Assembly: GCF_003346775.1 (NCBI RefSeq) | Contig: NZ_CP031219.1 | Coordinates: forward strand, 2,356,001-2,420,000 | Source of the DNA: Malaciobacter mytili LMG 24559 | GTDB lineage: Bacteria > Campylobacterota > Campylobacteria > Campylobacterales > Arcobacteraceae | Direction of reading: 5' to 3' | DNA length: 64,000 bases | Shown: positions 8,898-17,654 of the stretch, piece after piece | Numbering within the stretch: position 1 is the stretch's first letter | Layout: each line of letters begins with the position of its first letter | The notes under the pieces: model-generated | Told to the model about the DNA's origin: nothing | Seen by the model: only the letters and a program-made list of their open reading frames with translations | Database searches by the model: none | Position numbers and translations under genes: made by a program

Positions 8898-10710
8898 ATA
8901 ATTGGAATTTCTTTTCAAATTCTAAAGAAATATCAATAATTCCCCTTTGTTTTAGTGACTGTAAAACTTCTTTGTTACAATCAACATCATCAGGCCATCT
9001 TCTTTTAAAGTTATCATAACTATTTTTATTTGTAGCATCAATTGAGATTGTATTATTTTCAATATAAATATCTCTATTTGAATCAATATTATTTACAACT
9101 CTCCAAATTAACATATAAGCATTTTCCACATCATTTTGATTTGCTGCATCTACAATTACTAAAATTTTAATATGTTCAAATAGTGGCTTTAAATCTTCAA
9201 TTAGATACTTTTGACTTCTTTTTTTATCTACTGTTATTACTGTAATTGGATTTTTAGTGTGAGTAAAATATTGTTTTAAACTCTTTACTTCATCACTTAT
9301 TTTTTGCATCTTTTCTAATAATTCACTATCACTTAATAAAGTAATACCTAACTCTTTTATCTCTTCACCTGTACAATCAAGTCCTAATTTTCCACCAATT
9401 GCAAATTTTGGACTTGAATGGTCAAGTGCATCAACTACCCCTTTAGAAATAAGCATATCTTCAATATTTATTCTATTTAAAATATATTGCGTTATAGCTT
9501 CATGGTCTTCAAGTTCTGGAGCATCTTCATTTACAAAAATAGCATGTTTAACAAAACTCATTTGCCCTACTCCCCAAAATGCATGCATCATTTGAGAAGC
9601 ATGACCTGGATATAAAGTTTTAATTTTTGCTAATATTAAATTATGAAATACTCCATTTTCAGGCATATAATAATCTATTAAATCAGGTGCTGTTGTTTTA
9701 AGTAATGGTAAAAATATTCTCTCTGTTGCAAATCCCATATATTTATCTTCTAAAGGTGGCTTACCAACAACTGTTGCTAAATATGTAGGTTTTTTCTTAT
9801 GGGTAATTGCTGTAACTTCTAAAAATGGATACTCTTCTTCTAAAGTATAATATCCTGTATGATCTCCAAAAGGTCCTTCTATTCTCATCTTAGAAGTATC
9901 TACAAATCCTTCAATTATAAAATCATTGTCTTTTGGTACATAAATATCATTTGTAATAGATTTTACAAGTTGAGCATTTTTATTTTTAACAAAACCATAA
10001 AGCATAAGTTCAAAAATACCAATTGGAAGTGGTGCTTGTCCACACCAAATATACATGGGATCTCCTCCAATACCAATTGAAACTGGCATTTTTTTACCAG
10101 CTTTTTTATATTCATGGAAAAAGTGATTTGAGTCTTTATGTATTTGCCAATGCATTCCAAGTGTATTATCATCATATACTTGAAGTCTATACATACCTAA
10201 ATTTTTCATCTCCCCATTTAAAGAAGTTGTATAAACCTGTCCCATTGTAATAAAAGGACCCCCATCTTGTTCCCAAGTTGTTAATATGGGTAAATCAGAA
10301 AGTTTTGCTTCACTTCCTAATTTAATAACTTCTTGACACTCTCCTTTTCCCTTTAGCTTTTTAGGAATTGTATTTTTAAGTGCAAATAGTTTTCCAAATG
10401 TAGAAAGTTTTTCACTAAAAGTTGTAGGTGGTTTCATTTTTAGTAAAGATTCAATCTCTTTTCCTATTTTATCTCCATCCCCAATAAAAAGCTCAACTGC
10501 TTTTTTTGAACCAAATACATTCATCAATACAGGTATATCAAATTTTTTATTGTTTTTTTTATCTACAACATTTGTAAATAATAATGCTTTAGAATCCTCT
10601 TTTTTAACTTCTATATATGCAATATGAGGAATTTCTAAATATATATCTAATTCATCATCAATAATTTTTAATAAATTATGTTTTTTAAGTAGTTCAATAG
10701 CTTCTTTCAT
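8896..10710 (-). CDS. ubiD: UbiD-family decarboxylase, probably menaquinone biosynthesis
   Basis: 604 residues, matching the long UbiD form in Campylobacterota and other users of the futalosine pathway. UbiD enzymes decarboxylate aromatic or unsaturated acids with prenylated FMN. The family active-site segment EGPFGDHTGYYTLEEE is present near residues 274-289, and EYPFLEVTAITHKKKP follows as usual. Campylobacterota make menaquinone by the futalosine route, whose late decarboxylation uses a UbiD homologue, so this is the most likely role; it would support the menaquinone-linked complex I and fumarate reductase encoded in the same window. No ubiX or mqn gene is adjacent. Monocistronic as seen; start ATG at the family's expected position. 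Confidence 0.85.
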   Translation of the reverse strand: MKEAIELLKKHNLLKIIDDELDIYLEIPHIAYIEVKKEDSKALLFTNVVDKKNNKKFDIPVLMNVFGSKKAVELFIGDGDKIGKEIESLLKMKPPTTFSEKLSTFGKLFALKNTIPKKLKGKGECQEVIKLGSEAKLSDLPILTTWEQDGGPFITMGQVYTTSLNGEMKNLGMYRLQVYDDNTLGMHWQIHKDSNHFFHEYKKAGKKMPVSIGIGGDPMYIWCGQAPLPIGIFELMLYGFVKNKNAQLVKSITNDIYVPKDNDFIIEGFVDTSKMRIEGPFGDHTGYYTLEEEYPFLEVTAITHKKKPTYLATVVGKPPLEDKYMGFATERIFLPLLKTTAPDLIDYYMPENGVFHNLILAKIKTLYPGHASQMMHAFWGVGQMSFVKHAIFVNEDAPELEDHEAITQYILNRINIEDMLISKGVVDALDHSSPKFAIGGKLGLDCTGEEIKELGITLLSDSELLEKMQKISDEVKSLKQYFTHTKNPITVITVDKKRSQKYLIEDLKPLFEHIKILVIVDAANQNDVENAYMLIWRVVNNIDSNRDIYIENNTISIDATNKNSYDNFKRRWPDDVDCNKEVLQSLKQRGIIDISLEFEKKFQL

Positions 10711-10787
10711 TTAAAACCTTATTTCTAATTAATCTTATTTTTATATCATTATATCTATAAAAATTAGTTTATAGTAGAGAAAAAAAG

Positions 10788-11951
10788 ATGAAATATAATT
10801 TTGATGAGTATATAAATAGAAAAAATACAAATTGTGTAAAGTATGATGGTTTAAAAAGATATTTTAATATTGAAGATGCAAAACCTATGTGGGTTGCTGA
10901 TATGGATTTTAAAACACCAAATTTTATTTTAGAAGATTTAAAAAAGGTTTTAGATTATGAAATATTAGGTTATCCAGAAGTAAGCCAAGAGGTATATAGT
11001 TCTATTATATCTTGGTATGAGAAAAGACATAAAATATCTAATATAAATAATGATGAGATATTACTTACAACAGGAGTAGTTACAGCTATTAGTGCTTGTA
11101 TAGAAGCCTTAAGCAAAGAAAATGATGAAGTAATTATACAAACTCCTGTCTATTATCCATTTTTTTCTTGTGTACAAAATAATAATAGAAAACTAATTAT
11201 TAATCCTCTTATAAATGAACAAGATTATTATAAAATTGATTTTAAAGATTTAGAAGAAAAAATCACACCTAAAACAAGACTTTTAATACTTTGTTCACCT
11301 CATAATCCTGTGGGAAGAGTTTGGGATAAAGAAGAGTTATTACAACTTTGCAAGATATGTTTAAAACACAATATTATTATTATAAGTGACGAAATACATT
11401 CTGATTTAGTTTTTAAACCTTTTACTTCAATACTTCATTTAGAAGAAAAATATATAAATAACTGTGTAGTTTTAAATTCCCCTAGTAAAACTTTTAATAT
11501 TGCAGGTCTTAATAGTTCGTATATAATAGCAAAAAATGAAATTTTAAAAAATAAAATCTCAGTTATTATAAAAAAAAGAGAAATTGGGAACTTAAATCTT
11601 TTTGGATTACAAGGAATTATCTCTTCTTATACAAAAGGAGAAGAGTGGCTAAAAATGTTACTATTTTACTTAAATGAAAATATCACTATTGTTAATCAAT
11701 CATTAAATAATAAATGCAATAATATCACTTTTAAAATCCCAGAAGCTACTTATTTATTGTGGTTAAATTTTACAAAAGTAGAAGATTCCCATAAAAATAT
11801 TTTTTCTAGATTGCTCAATAAATCGAAGTTAGCACTGAATGATGGTTCAACATTTGGTAAAGAAGGAGAGTTTTATTTTAGACTAAATATTGCACTTAGC
11901 AAGAATGAACTAATAAAATCACTTATATGTTTAAATAATGAATTTAATTGA
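10788..11951 (+). CDS. patB: PatB/MalY-type PLP aminotransferase/C-S lyase
   Basis: 387 residues, fold-type I PLP enzyme. The N-terminal KPMWVADMDF, the NPVGRVW segment (174-180), DEIH (201-204) and the PLP lysine Lys234 in SPSKTFNIAG are characteristic of the MalY/PatB subfamily, which usually acts as cystathionine beta-lyase or cysteine desulfhydrase and is sometimes used as an aminotransferase. The substrate cannot be told from the sequence. A ribosome site GAG-AAAAAAAG lies directly ahead of the ATG. It stands alone between the divergent ubiD gene and the nuo operon. Confidence 0.85.
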   Translation: MKYNFDEYINRKNTNCVKYDGLKRYFNIEDAKPMWVADMDFKTPNFILEDLKKVLDYEILGYPEVSQEVYSSIISWYEKRHKISNINNDEILLTTGVVTAISACIEALSKENDEVIIQTPVYYPFFSCVQNNNRKLIINPLINEQDYYKIDFKDLEEKITPKTRLLILCSPHNPVGRVWDKEELLQLCKICLKHNIIIISDEIHSDLVFKPFTSILHLEEKYINNCVVLNSPSKTFNIAGLNSSYIIAKNEILKNKISVIIKKREIGNLNLFGLQGIISSYTKGEEWLKMLLFYLNENITIVNQSLNNKCNNITFKIPEATYLLWLNFTKVEDSHKNIFSRLLNKSKLALNDGSTFGKEGEFYFRLNIALSKNELIKSLICLNNEFN

Positions 11952-12101
11952 TTAATTTAAGTTAAAAAAAAAGTTATTTTAAAGTATTACATTTCTTCTC
12001 ACTATTTTATTGAATGTGTAAAATAATCCGTTAATACCTTTATACTTACTGTAAAATATTGTACAATCCAAACATAACAAAACTATATGGGAAGAAGTGC
12101 A

Positions 12102-12464
12102 ATGTCAACAGAACTACTTTTATCGACAAGCATCTTTGTTATCATAGGCCTAGTCTTAGTTTCAGTTTTTGCTTTAACTAAGTACCTCGGACCAAATAAC
12201 AAAGACGACAAACAAAAAAACTTAGTATACGAAAGTGGGGTATCAAACCCTGTTGGTACTACAAACCTAAGATTTTCTATCAAATTCTATCTTGTAGCAA
12301 TTCTTTTTGTGATTTTTGATGTAGAAATTATCTTCATGTTTCCTTGGGCTGTAAATATTAGAGAACTTGGATTTTTAGGACTTGCAGAAATGTTTATGTT
12401 TATGGCATTATTATTTGCAGGATTAATTTATATTTATAAGAAAAAGGCGCTATCATGGGATTAG
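12102..12464 (+). CDS. nuoA: NADH-quinone oxidoreductase subunit A
   Basis: Small membrane subunit of complex I with three hydrophobic segments. [25 protein letters not shown] is replaced here by its usual variant and [12 protein letters not shown] is the conserved acidic membrane motif. An earlier ATG exists at 12087, but the ATG at 12102 has GGAAGAAG just upstream (12089-12097) and gives 120 residues starting MSTELLL, so I prefer it; the upstream site would place the Shine-Dalgarno inside the gene. First gene of the nuo operon; it overlaps nuoB by 10 bases. The 135-base region before it is AT-rich and holds a palindrome ATTGTACAAT at 12058-12067. Confidence 0.93.
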   Translation: MSTELLLSTSIFVIIGLVLVSVFALTKYLGPNNKDDKQKNLVYESGVSNPVGTTNLRFSIKFYLVAILFVIFDVEIIFMFPWAVNIRELGFLGLAEMFMFMALLFAGLIYIYKKKALSWD

Positions 12465-12970
12465 GAGCAGAATCAGCATTTGGTGATTCAATAATCACTA
12501 CAAAACTTGATCACGCGGTTAATTGGGGTAGATCATACTCATTATGGCCAATGGTGTTTGGTACTGCATGCTGTGGTATTGAATTTATGTCAGTTGTTGG
12601 AGCTAAATATGACCTTTCTAGATTTGGTGCAGAGGTTGTAAGATTCTCACCAAGACAAGCAGATTTAATGATTGTTGCTGGAACAATCACTTATAAGCAA
12701 GCTCCTATTTTAAAGAAAATTTATGATCAAATGTGTGAACCAAAATGGGTTATTTCTATGGGTGCGTGTGCATGTTCTGGTGGATTTTATGATAACTATA
12801 CAACAGTACAAGGAATAGATGAAATTATTCCTGTAGATGAATATGTATCAGGTTGTCCTCCAAGACCAGAAGCTGTATTAGATGCGGTTATGAGAATTCA
12901 AGAAAAAGCACAAAAAGACTCTGTATTAAAAGAAAGAGCTAGAAACTTTAAAGGAATTCTAGATGCATAA
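12455..12970 (+). CDS. nuoB: NADH-quinone oxidoreductase subunit B
   Basis: 171 residues, the peripheral-arm subunit that carries iron-sulfur cluster N2, the last electron carrier before quinone. The ligands are visible: Cys39-Cys40 in GTACCGIEF, Cys105 in GACACSGG and Cys134 in GCPPRPEAV. The family length is normal. It overlaps nuoA upstream and nuoCD downstream, indicating translational coupling. An additional Cys107 is present in the GACACSGG loop. Confidence 0.96.
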   Translation: MGLGAESAFGDSIITTKLDHAVNWGRSYSLWPMVFGTACCGIEFMSVVGAKYDLSRFGAEVVRFSPRQADLMIVAGTITYKQAPILKKIYDQMCEPKWVISMGACACSGGFYDNYTTVQGIDEIIPVDEYVSGCPPRPEAVLDAVMRIQEKAQKDSVLKERARNFKGILDA

Positions 12971-14597
12971 AAATGAAATTTTAGTTAATGCAAATCAAAT
13001 TAGAGAAACAATTTTAAAATTAAAAAACAATGATGGTTTTAATCTACTATTAGATATTACTGTAATTGATTATTTAAAATATCCAGATGTTACTCCTTCA
13101 AGATTTGCTGTTGTTTATATTTTAAGAGATAGAACTTTTAAAAAATTTATAACTGTAAAAGCATTTGTAGATGATAATACTTTAGAAGTTGATACTATTT
13201 CTGATCTATTTTATAGTGCCAATTGGGCAGAAAGAGAAGCTTATGACCAATATGGTATAAAATTTAAAGGTCATCAAAATTTAAAAAGAGTATTAAATCA
13301 CCATCAATTTGTTGGACATCCTTTAAGAAAAGATTATCCAGTTACAAAAAGGCAACTTTGTACTGAAACTGAAGATTTAATGGATGAGATGACTCCACTA
13401 TTAAAATCTTATGGATATGATGAGAGTGATTTTGAAGATTTAATGTTTTTAAATGTTGGACCATCTCACCCTGCCTCACACGGTACTATTAGAAACTTTT
13501 TAGCTATGGAAGGTGAAACAATCAAAGCTTGTGTAACTGAAATTGGTTACTTACATAGAGGTTTTGAAAAAGCTTGTGAAACACACACTTACTCACAAGT
13601 AATTCCATATACAGATAGACTTAACTATTGTAGTGCAATTTTAAATAATATTGGTTATTCAAAAGCTGTTGAAGATATGTTAGGAATCGATATAACGCCA
13701 AGAGCTAAAATGATTAGAATTGTTATTGGAGAATTAAGTAGAATTATTGACCACTTAGTATGTAATGCTGCTAATATGGTTGATTTAGGAGGTTTAACAA
13801 ACTTCTGGTATTTATTCGCTCCAAGAGATAAAACATATGATTTATTATCAAAACTAACAGGTGCAAGACTTACAAACTCTTATACAAGAATAGGTGGATT
13901 AGAGTTTGACTTATATGAAGGTTTTGAAGAAGATTTAAATGAAGTAATTAAAGAGATTGAAAAAGGTATTAGTGATGCTTTATCTTTAGTTGAACATAAT
14001 AGAATTTTCCATGATAGAACACAAGATGTTGGTGTAATTAAAGATGATTTTGCAATTAGTGCTGGAATTACAGGACCAAATCTAAGAGCAGCTGGAGTTG
14101 CTTTTGACTTAAGAAAAAATGCTCCTTATTATGGATATGAAAACTTTGAATTTGATATTGTTATAGGAAGTCATGGAGATGTTTATGACAGAATTATGGT
14201 TAAATTTGAAGAGATTAGACAATCAATTAGAATTATTAAACAAGCTATGAAAGAGTTACCTGATGGACCACTAAATGTTGATCATCAAGGTATTTTCTTA
14301 CCATCTAAAAAAGATGTATATGGAAATATTGAAGGATTAATGAATCAATTCAAACTTACTTTTGAAGGTATTAAAGTTCCAAAAGGTGAATACTACGGAT
14401 ACACTGAAGGTGCAAATGGTGAGTTAGGATTTCATATTACAAGTGATGGTTCAGGAACACCTTATAAAGTTAAATGTAGACCACCTTGTTTTTACTCTTT
14501 AGGTGCATATTCAAAAATAGTTGAAGGTGGAATGTTAGCAGATGCTGTTATTACAATGGCTAGTATGAACTTTATTGCAGGGGAGTTTGATAGATAA
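12963..14597 (+). CDS. nuoCD: NADH-quinone oxidoreductase fused subunit C/D
   Basis: 544 residues. Residues 1 to about 140 are the 30-kDa NuoC domain ([17 protein letters not shown], then HPLRKDYPV) and about 155-544 are the 49-kDa NuoD domain ([26 protein letters not shown], and CRPPCFYSL near the end). The fusion is known from enterobacteria and some others; in Campylobacter and Helicobacter the two are separate as far as I recall. NuoD lines the quinone pocket together with NuoB. The C terminus ends in AGEFDR, the conserved end of the family, so the reading frame is intact. Its stop overlaps the nuoE start (TAATG). Confidence 0.95.
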   Translation: MHKNEILVNANQIRETILKLKNNDGFNLLLDITVIDYLKYPDVTPSRFAVVYILRDRTFKKFITVKAFVDDNTLEVDTISDLFYSANWAEREAYDQYGIKFKGHQNLKRVLNHHQFVGHPLRKDYPVTKRQLCTETEDLMDEMTPLLKSYGYDESDFEDLMFLNVGPSHPASHGTIRNFLAMEGETIKACVTEIGYLHRGFEKACETHTYSQVIPYTDRLNYCSAILNNIGYSKAVEDMLGIDITPRAKMIRIVIGELSRIIDHLVCNAANMVDLGGLTNFWYLFAPRDKTYDLLSKLTGARLTNSYTRIGGLEFDLYEGFEEDLNEVIKEIEKGISDALSLVEHNRIFHDRTQDVGVIKDDFAISAGITGPNLRAAGVAFDLRKNAPYYGYENFEFDIVIGSHGDVYDRIMVKFEEIRQSIRIIKQAMKELPDGPLNVDHQGIFLPSKKDVYGNIEGLMNQFKLTFEGIKVPKGEYYGYTEGANGELGFHITSDGSGTPYKVKCRPPCFYSLGAYSKIVEGGMLADAVITMASMNFIAGEFDR

Positions 14598-15094
14598 TGA
14601 GTAAATTTAAATATACACCTGAAAATGAAGAAAAATTTCAAAAACAGTTAAAAAGATACCCAAATAGTAACTCGATGATGCTACCAGCTTTATGGTTAGT
14701 TCAAGAGCAAGAAGGATGGGTAAGCCCTGAGGCAATGATTTTTGTTGCTGATAAATTAAATAAACAACCAATTGAAGTTTATGAGTTTGCAACATTTTAT
14801 ACAATGTTTAACTTAAAACCAATTGGAACTTATCATATAGAATTATGTAAAACTCTATCTTGTATGGTTATGGGAAGTAGAGATTTAAAAAAATTTATCA
14901 AAGATACAATAGGAATTGGTCCAGGTGAAACAAGTGAAGATGGACTATTTCATTTTAGTGAAGTTGAGTGTTTAGGTGCTTGTGGTGGAGCTCCAATGTT
15001 TGCTTTAAATGGGCAATACCATGAAAATCAATCAGTTGAATCATTAAAAAAGGTAATTGAGGAGTGCAAAAATGCTAGTAAAAGTAGTAAGTAA
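14597..15094 (+). CDS. nuoE: NADH-quinone oxidoreductase subunit E
   Basis: 165 residues with a thioredoxin-like [2Fe-2S] domain. The four ligands appear as C-KTLS-C and C-LGA-C in CKTLSCMVMG and ECLGACGGAPMF. The N-terminal helical part includes LPALWLVQEQEGWVS, as expected. NuoE, NuoF and NuoG form the NADH-oxidising module. Its presence matters because Campylobacter and Helicobacter lack NuoE/NuoF and replace them with unrelated subunits. The gene overlaps nuoF by 23 bases. Confidence 0.95.
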   Translation: MSKFKYTPENEEKFQKQLKRYPNSNSMMLPALWLVQEQEGWVSPEAMIFVADKLNKQPIEVYEFATFYTMFNLKPIGTYHIELCKTLSCMVMGSRDLKKFIKDTIGIGPGETSEDGLFHFSEVECLGACGGAPMFALNGQYHENQSVESLKKVIEECKNASKSSK

Positions 15095-16322
15095 AAATTT
15101 TGATATTCCTAATTCTCATAAATTAGAAGTTGCAAAAGCAAATGGAAGATACTCTTCAATAGAAAAACTTTTTACTATGACTCCTGATGAAGTAACTAAA
15201 GAAGTTACACTATCTGGACTAAGAGGAAAAGGTGGTGGTGGAGCTCCATGTGGACCAAAATGGGAATTAATGCCTAAAAATGATCCAAGACCAGCTTATT
15301 TAATAGTAAATGGAGATGAGTCAGAACCTGGAACATTTAAAGATAGACAAATTTTTCAATATGATCCACATCTTTTAATTGAAGGAATTATCTGCTCTTG
15401 TTATGCAATAAATGCCCATGATGCATATATTTATATAAGAGGTGAGTATAAGTGGTTTATTGATAGATTAAATGAAGCTATTGATGAAGCATATGAAGCT
15501 GGAATTATTGGTGAAAAAGTAATGGGACACGATTTTAGAGTTGATATTACTGTTCATAGAGGTGGTGGAGCATATATTTGTGGAGAAAAATCTGCACTTA
15601 TTGAATCACTAGAAGGTAAAAGAGGACATCCAAGATTAAAACCACACGGTAAAGAGTGTGAGTGGTTCTTTGATAATCCAGCAACTGTAAATAATGTTGA
15701 AACAATTGCTACTGTTCCATTTATTGTGGAAAATGGTTATCAAGCATATACTGCATATGGAACTGAAAAATCACCTGGAACAATGCTATTTGCTATGAGT
15801 GGTCCAGTTAAAAATCCAGGTGTATATGAGTTAGCATTTGGAAATAAGATGATTGATGTTATCAATCAAATTGGTGGAGGGATGAAAGAAGGGAAGAAAC
15901 TAAAAGCAGTTATTCCAGGAGGTTCATCTTGTCCAATTTTAACTGCACAAGAAGTTGAAAAAGCTGTACTTGATTATGAATCAATGTGGGATATTGGTTC
16001 TACTTTAGGTACTGGTGGAATGATGATAATTGATGATAGTATGAATATGGTTGAAGTTGCTAAAAACCTAATAGAATTCTATCATCATGAATCTTGTGGA
16101 CAATGTACACCTTGTAGAGAGGGGTGCGGTTGGATTGATAAAGTTTTAGCAAGGGTATTAGCTGGTGAAGGAAGTGAAAAAGACTTAGATATTATCTTAG
16201 ATGTTTGCGAAACAATGAATGGAAAAACTGTTTGTGTTTTTGCACCTGCTGTTAAAGATATTATTAAAAGTATCGTTCAAAAATTTAGACATGAATTTAT
16301 AAAAGAATTTAAAAATAATTAA
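15072..16322 (+). CDS. nuoF: NADH-quinone oxidoreductase subunit F
   Basis: FMN- and NADH-binding subunit with cluster N3. Recognisable parts: LRGKGGGGAPCGPKWEL (glycine-rich NADH/FMN segment, with Cys replacing the commoner Thr), NGDESEPGTFKDRQI, GGGAYICGEKSALIESLEG, and the [4Fe-4S] motif SCGQCTPCREGC plus a later Cys. I choose the ATG at 15072, preceded by GAGGAG at 15059-15064, giving 416 residues; a reading frame opening 15 bases earlier uses a TTG and has no ribosome site. It is followed 15 bases later by gltA rather than nuoG. Confidence 0.95.
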   Translation: MLVKVVSKNFDIPNSHKLEVAKANGRYSSIEKLFTMTPDEVTKEVTLSGLRGKGGGGAPCGPKWELMPKNDPRPAYLIVNGDESEPGTFKDRQIFQYDPHLLIEGIICSCYAINAHDAYIYIRGEYKWFIDRLNEAIDEAYEAGIIGEKVMGHDFRVDITVHRGGGAYICGEKSALIESLEGKRGHPRLKPHGKECEWFFDNPATVNNVETIATVPFIVENGYQAYTAYGTEKSPGTMLFAMSGPVKNPGVYELAFGNKMIDVINQIGGGMKEGKKLKAVIPGGSSCPILTAQEVEKAVLDYESMWDIGSTLGTGGMMIIDDSMNMVEVAKNLIEFYHHESCGQCTPCREGCGWIDKVLARVLAGEGSEKDLDIILDVCETMNGKTVCVFAPAVKDIIKSIVQKFRHEFIKEFKNN

Positions 16323-16337
16323 ACCAAGGAGAAAACT

Positions 16338-17624
16338 ATGGCAAAAAATACAATGACATTAACTGATAACAGAAGTGGTAAATCTTACGAGTATAATATT
16401 ATTGATGGTACAAGAGGACCAAGTGTTGTAGATATAAGAACTTTCTACAAAGATTCAGGTATGTTTACTTATGACCCAGGTTATACTTCAACTGCATCTT
16501 GTGAATCTAAAATCACATTTATTGATGGTGAGAACTCTGAGTTAAGATATAGAGGTTATGATATTACTGAACTTGCTGGTAAAAAATCATATCTTGATGT
16601 TTGTCACCTTTTAATGGTTGGTAAATTACCTGATGAAGAAGAATCAAAAGCTTTTGATTTAGAAATCAGACATAGATCTTTCTTAAATGAAGGTATTATT
16701 AGATTATTTGATGCTTTACCAGATGGTGCACACCCAATGGCTACTATGGGTGCAGCTACTATGGCACTTGCTGCATTTTACAAAGATCACTTACATTTAG
16801 AAGATGAAGATGAATTTAAAACAATGAGAAGAAGAATCTTAGCAAAAATGCCAACTATTGCAGCTATGGCTTATAGAAATTCAATTGGTACACCACTAAT
16901 TTACCCAGATGTAAATAGATATTTTACTGAAAACTTCTTATATATGTTAAGAGCTTACCCAGGTGGAAAGATGAAATACCTAGGTGATGGATTAAATGAT
17001 GAAATTAAACAAGTTGAAGTTGATGCACTTGATGCTATCTTAACTCTTCATGCTGACCATGAACAAAATGCTTCTACTACAACAGTTAGAAATGTAGGTT
17101 CAACAGAAGCTCATCCATATGTTGCTATTTCTTCTGGTATTGCTGCATTATGGGGAAGTGCTCACGGTGGAGCAAATGAAAAAGTTATGGATCAATTAAG
17201 ATTAATTGGGGATGTTAAAAATGTTCCTGAATATATTGCTAAAGCAAAAGATAAAAATGATCCATTTAGATTAATGGGATTTGGACATAGAGTATATAAA
17301 AATAGAGATCCAAGAGCTGAAACTCTTAAAAAATTACAAGATCAATTAAGAGTTGAATTAAAACTTGATTCTAAATTATTAGATATTGCTCAAGCTGTTG
17401 AAGAGGCTGCATTAAGTGATGATTACTTTAAACAAAGAGGACTATATCCAAATATTGACTTCTATTCAGGTGTAATTTTAACAGCACTTAAAATTCCAGT
17501 AGAGATGTTTACTCCAATCTTTGTTATTGGAAGAATTCCAGGATGGATTTCTCAATGGTCTGAGTTAAAACAAGATCCAAACCACAAAATTGCTAGACCA
17601 AGACAATTATATACAGGTAACTAA
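16338..17624 (+). CDS. gltA: Citrate synthase, inside the nuo operon
   Basis: 428 residues, type II (hexameric) citrate synthase, condensing oxaloacetate and acetyl-CoA. Catalytic residues are in place at a constant offset of +12 from E. coli GltA: His276 (GSAHGGANE), His317 (GFGHRVYKN) and Asp374 (NIDFYSG). The N-terminal beta-rich domain present in type II enzymes (about 1-60) is also there. A strong ribosome site AAGGAG precedes ATG. It sits between nuoF (15 bases upstream) and nuoG (30 bases downstream) on the same strand with no terminator on either side, so it is very likely co-transcribed with complex I. A second family member, prpC, is at 61614. Confidence 0.96.
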   Translation: MAKNTMTLTDNRSGKSYEYNIIDGTRGPSVVDIRTFYKDSGMFTYDPGYTSTASCESKITFIDGENSELRYRGYDITELAGKKSYLDVCHLLMVGKLPDEEESKAFDLEIRHRSFLNEGIIRLFDALPDGAHPMATMGAATMALAAFYKDHLHLEDEDEFKTMRRRILAKMPTIAAMAYRNSIGTPLIYPDVNRYFTENFLYMLRAYPGGKMKYLGDGLNDEIKQVEVDALDAILTLHADHEQNASTTTVRNVGSTEAHPYVAISSGIAALWGSAHGGANEKVMDQLRLIGDVKNVPEYIAKAKDKNDPFRLMGFGHRVYKNRDPRAETLKKLQDQLRVELKLDSKLLDIAQAVEEAALSDDYFKQRGLYPNIDFYSGVILTALKIPVEMFTPIFVIGRIPGWISQWSELKQDPNHKIARPRQLYTGN

Positions 17625-17654
17625 TAAGTAGTTACTTAAAGGAGATAACAAGAA

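Noticed and set aside
9859-10250. Three 70-75 codon frames on both strands inside the UbiD-family gene
   Set aside because: Fully within a well-supported gene and with no family resemblance.
11941-12000. AT-rich partial inverted repeat after patB as a terminator
   Set aside because: Pairing is imperfect and consists almost only of A and T; not separable from base composition.
15057-15071. Upstream extension of nuoF from a TTG
   Set aside because: The ATG at 15072 has GAGGAG at the right distance; the extension would contain that site.
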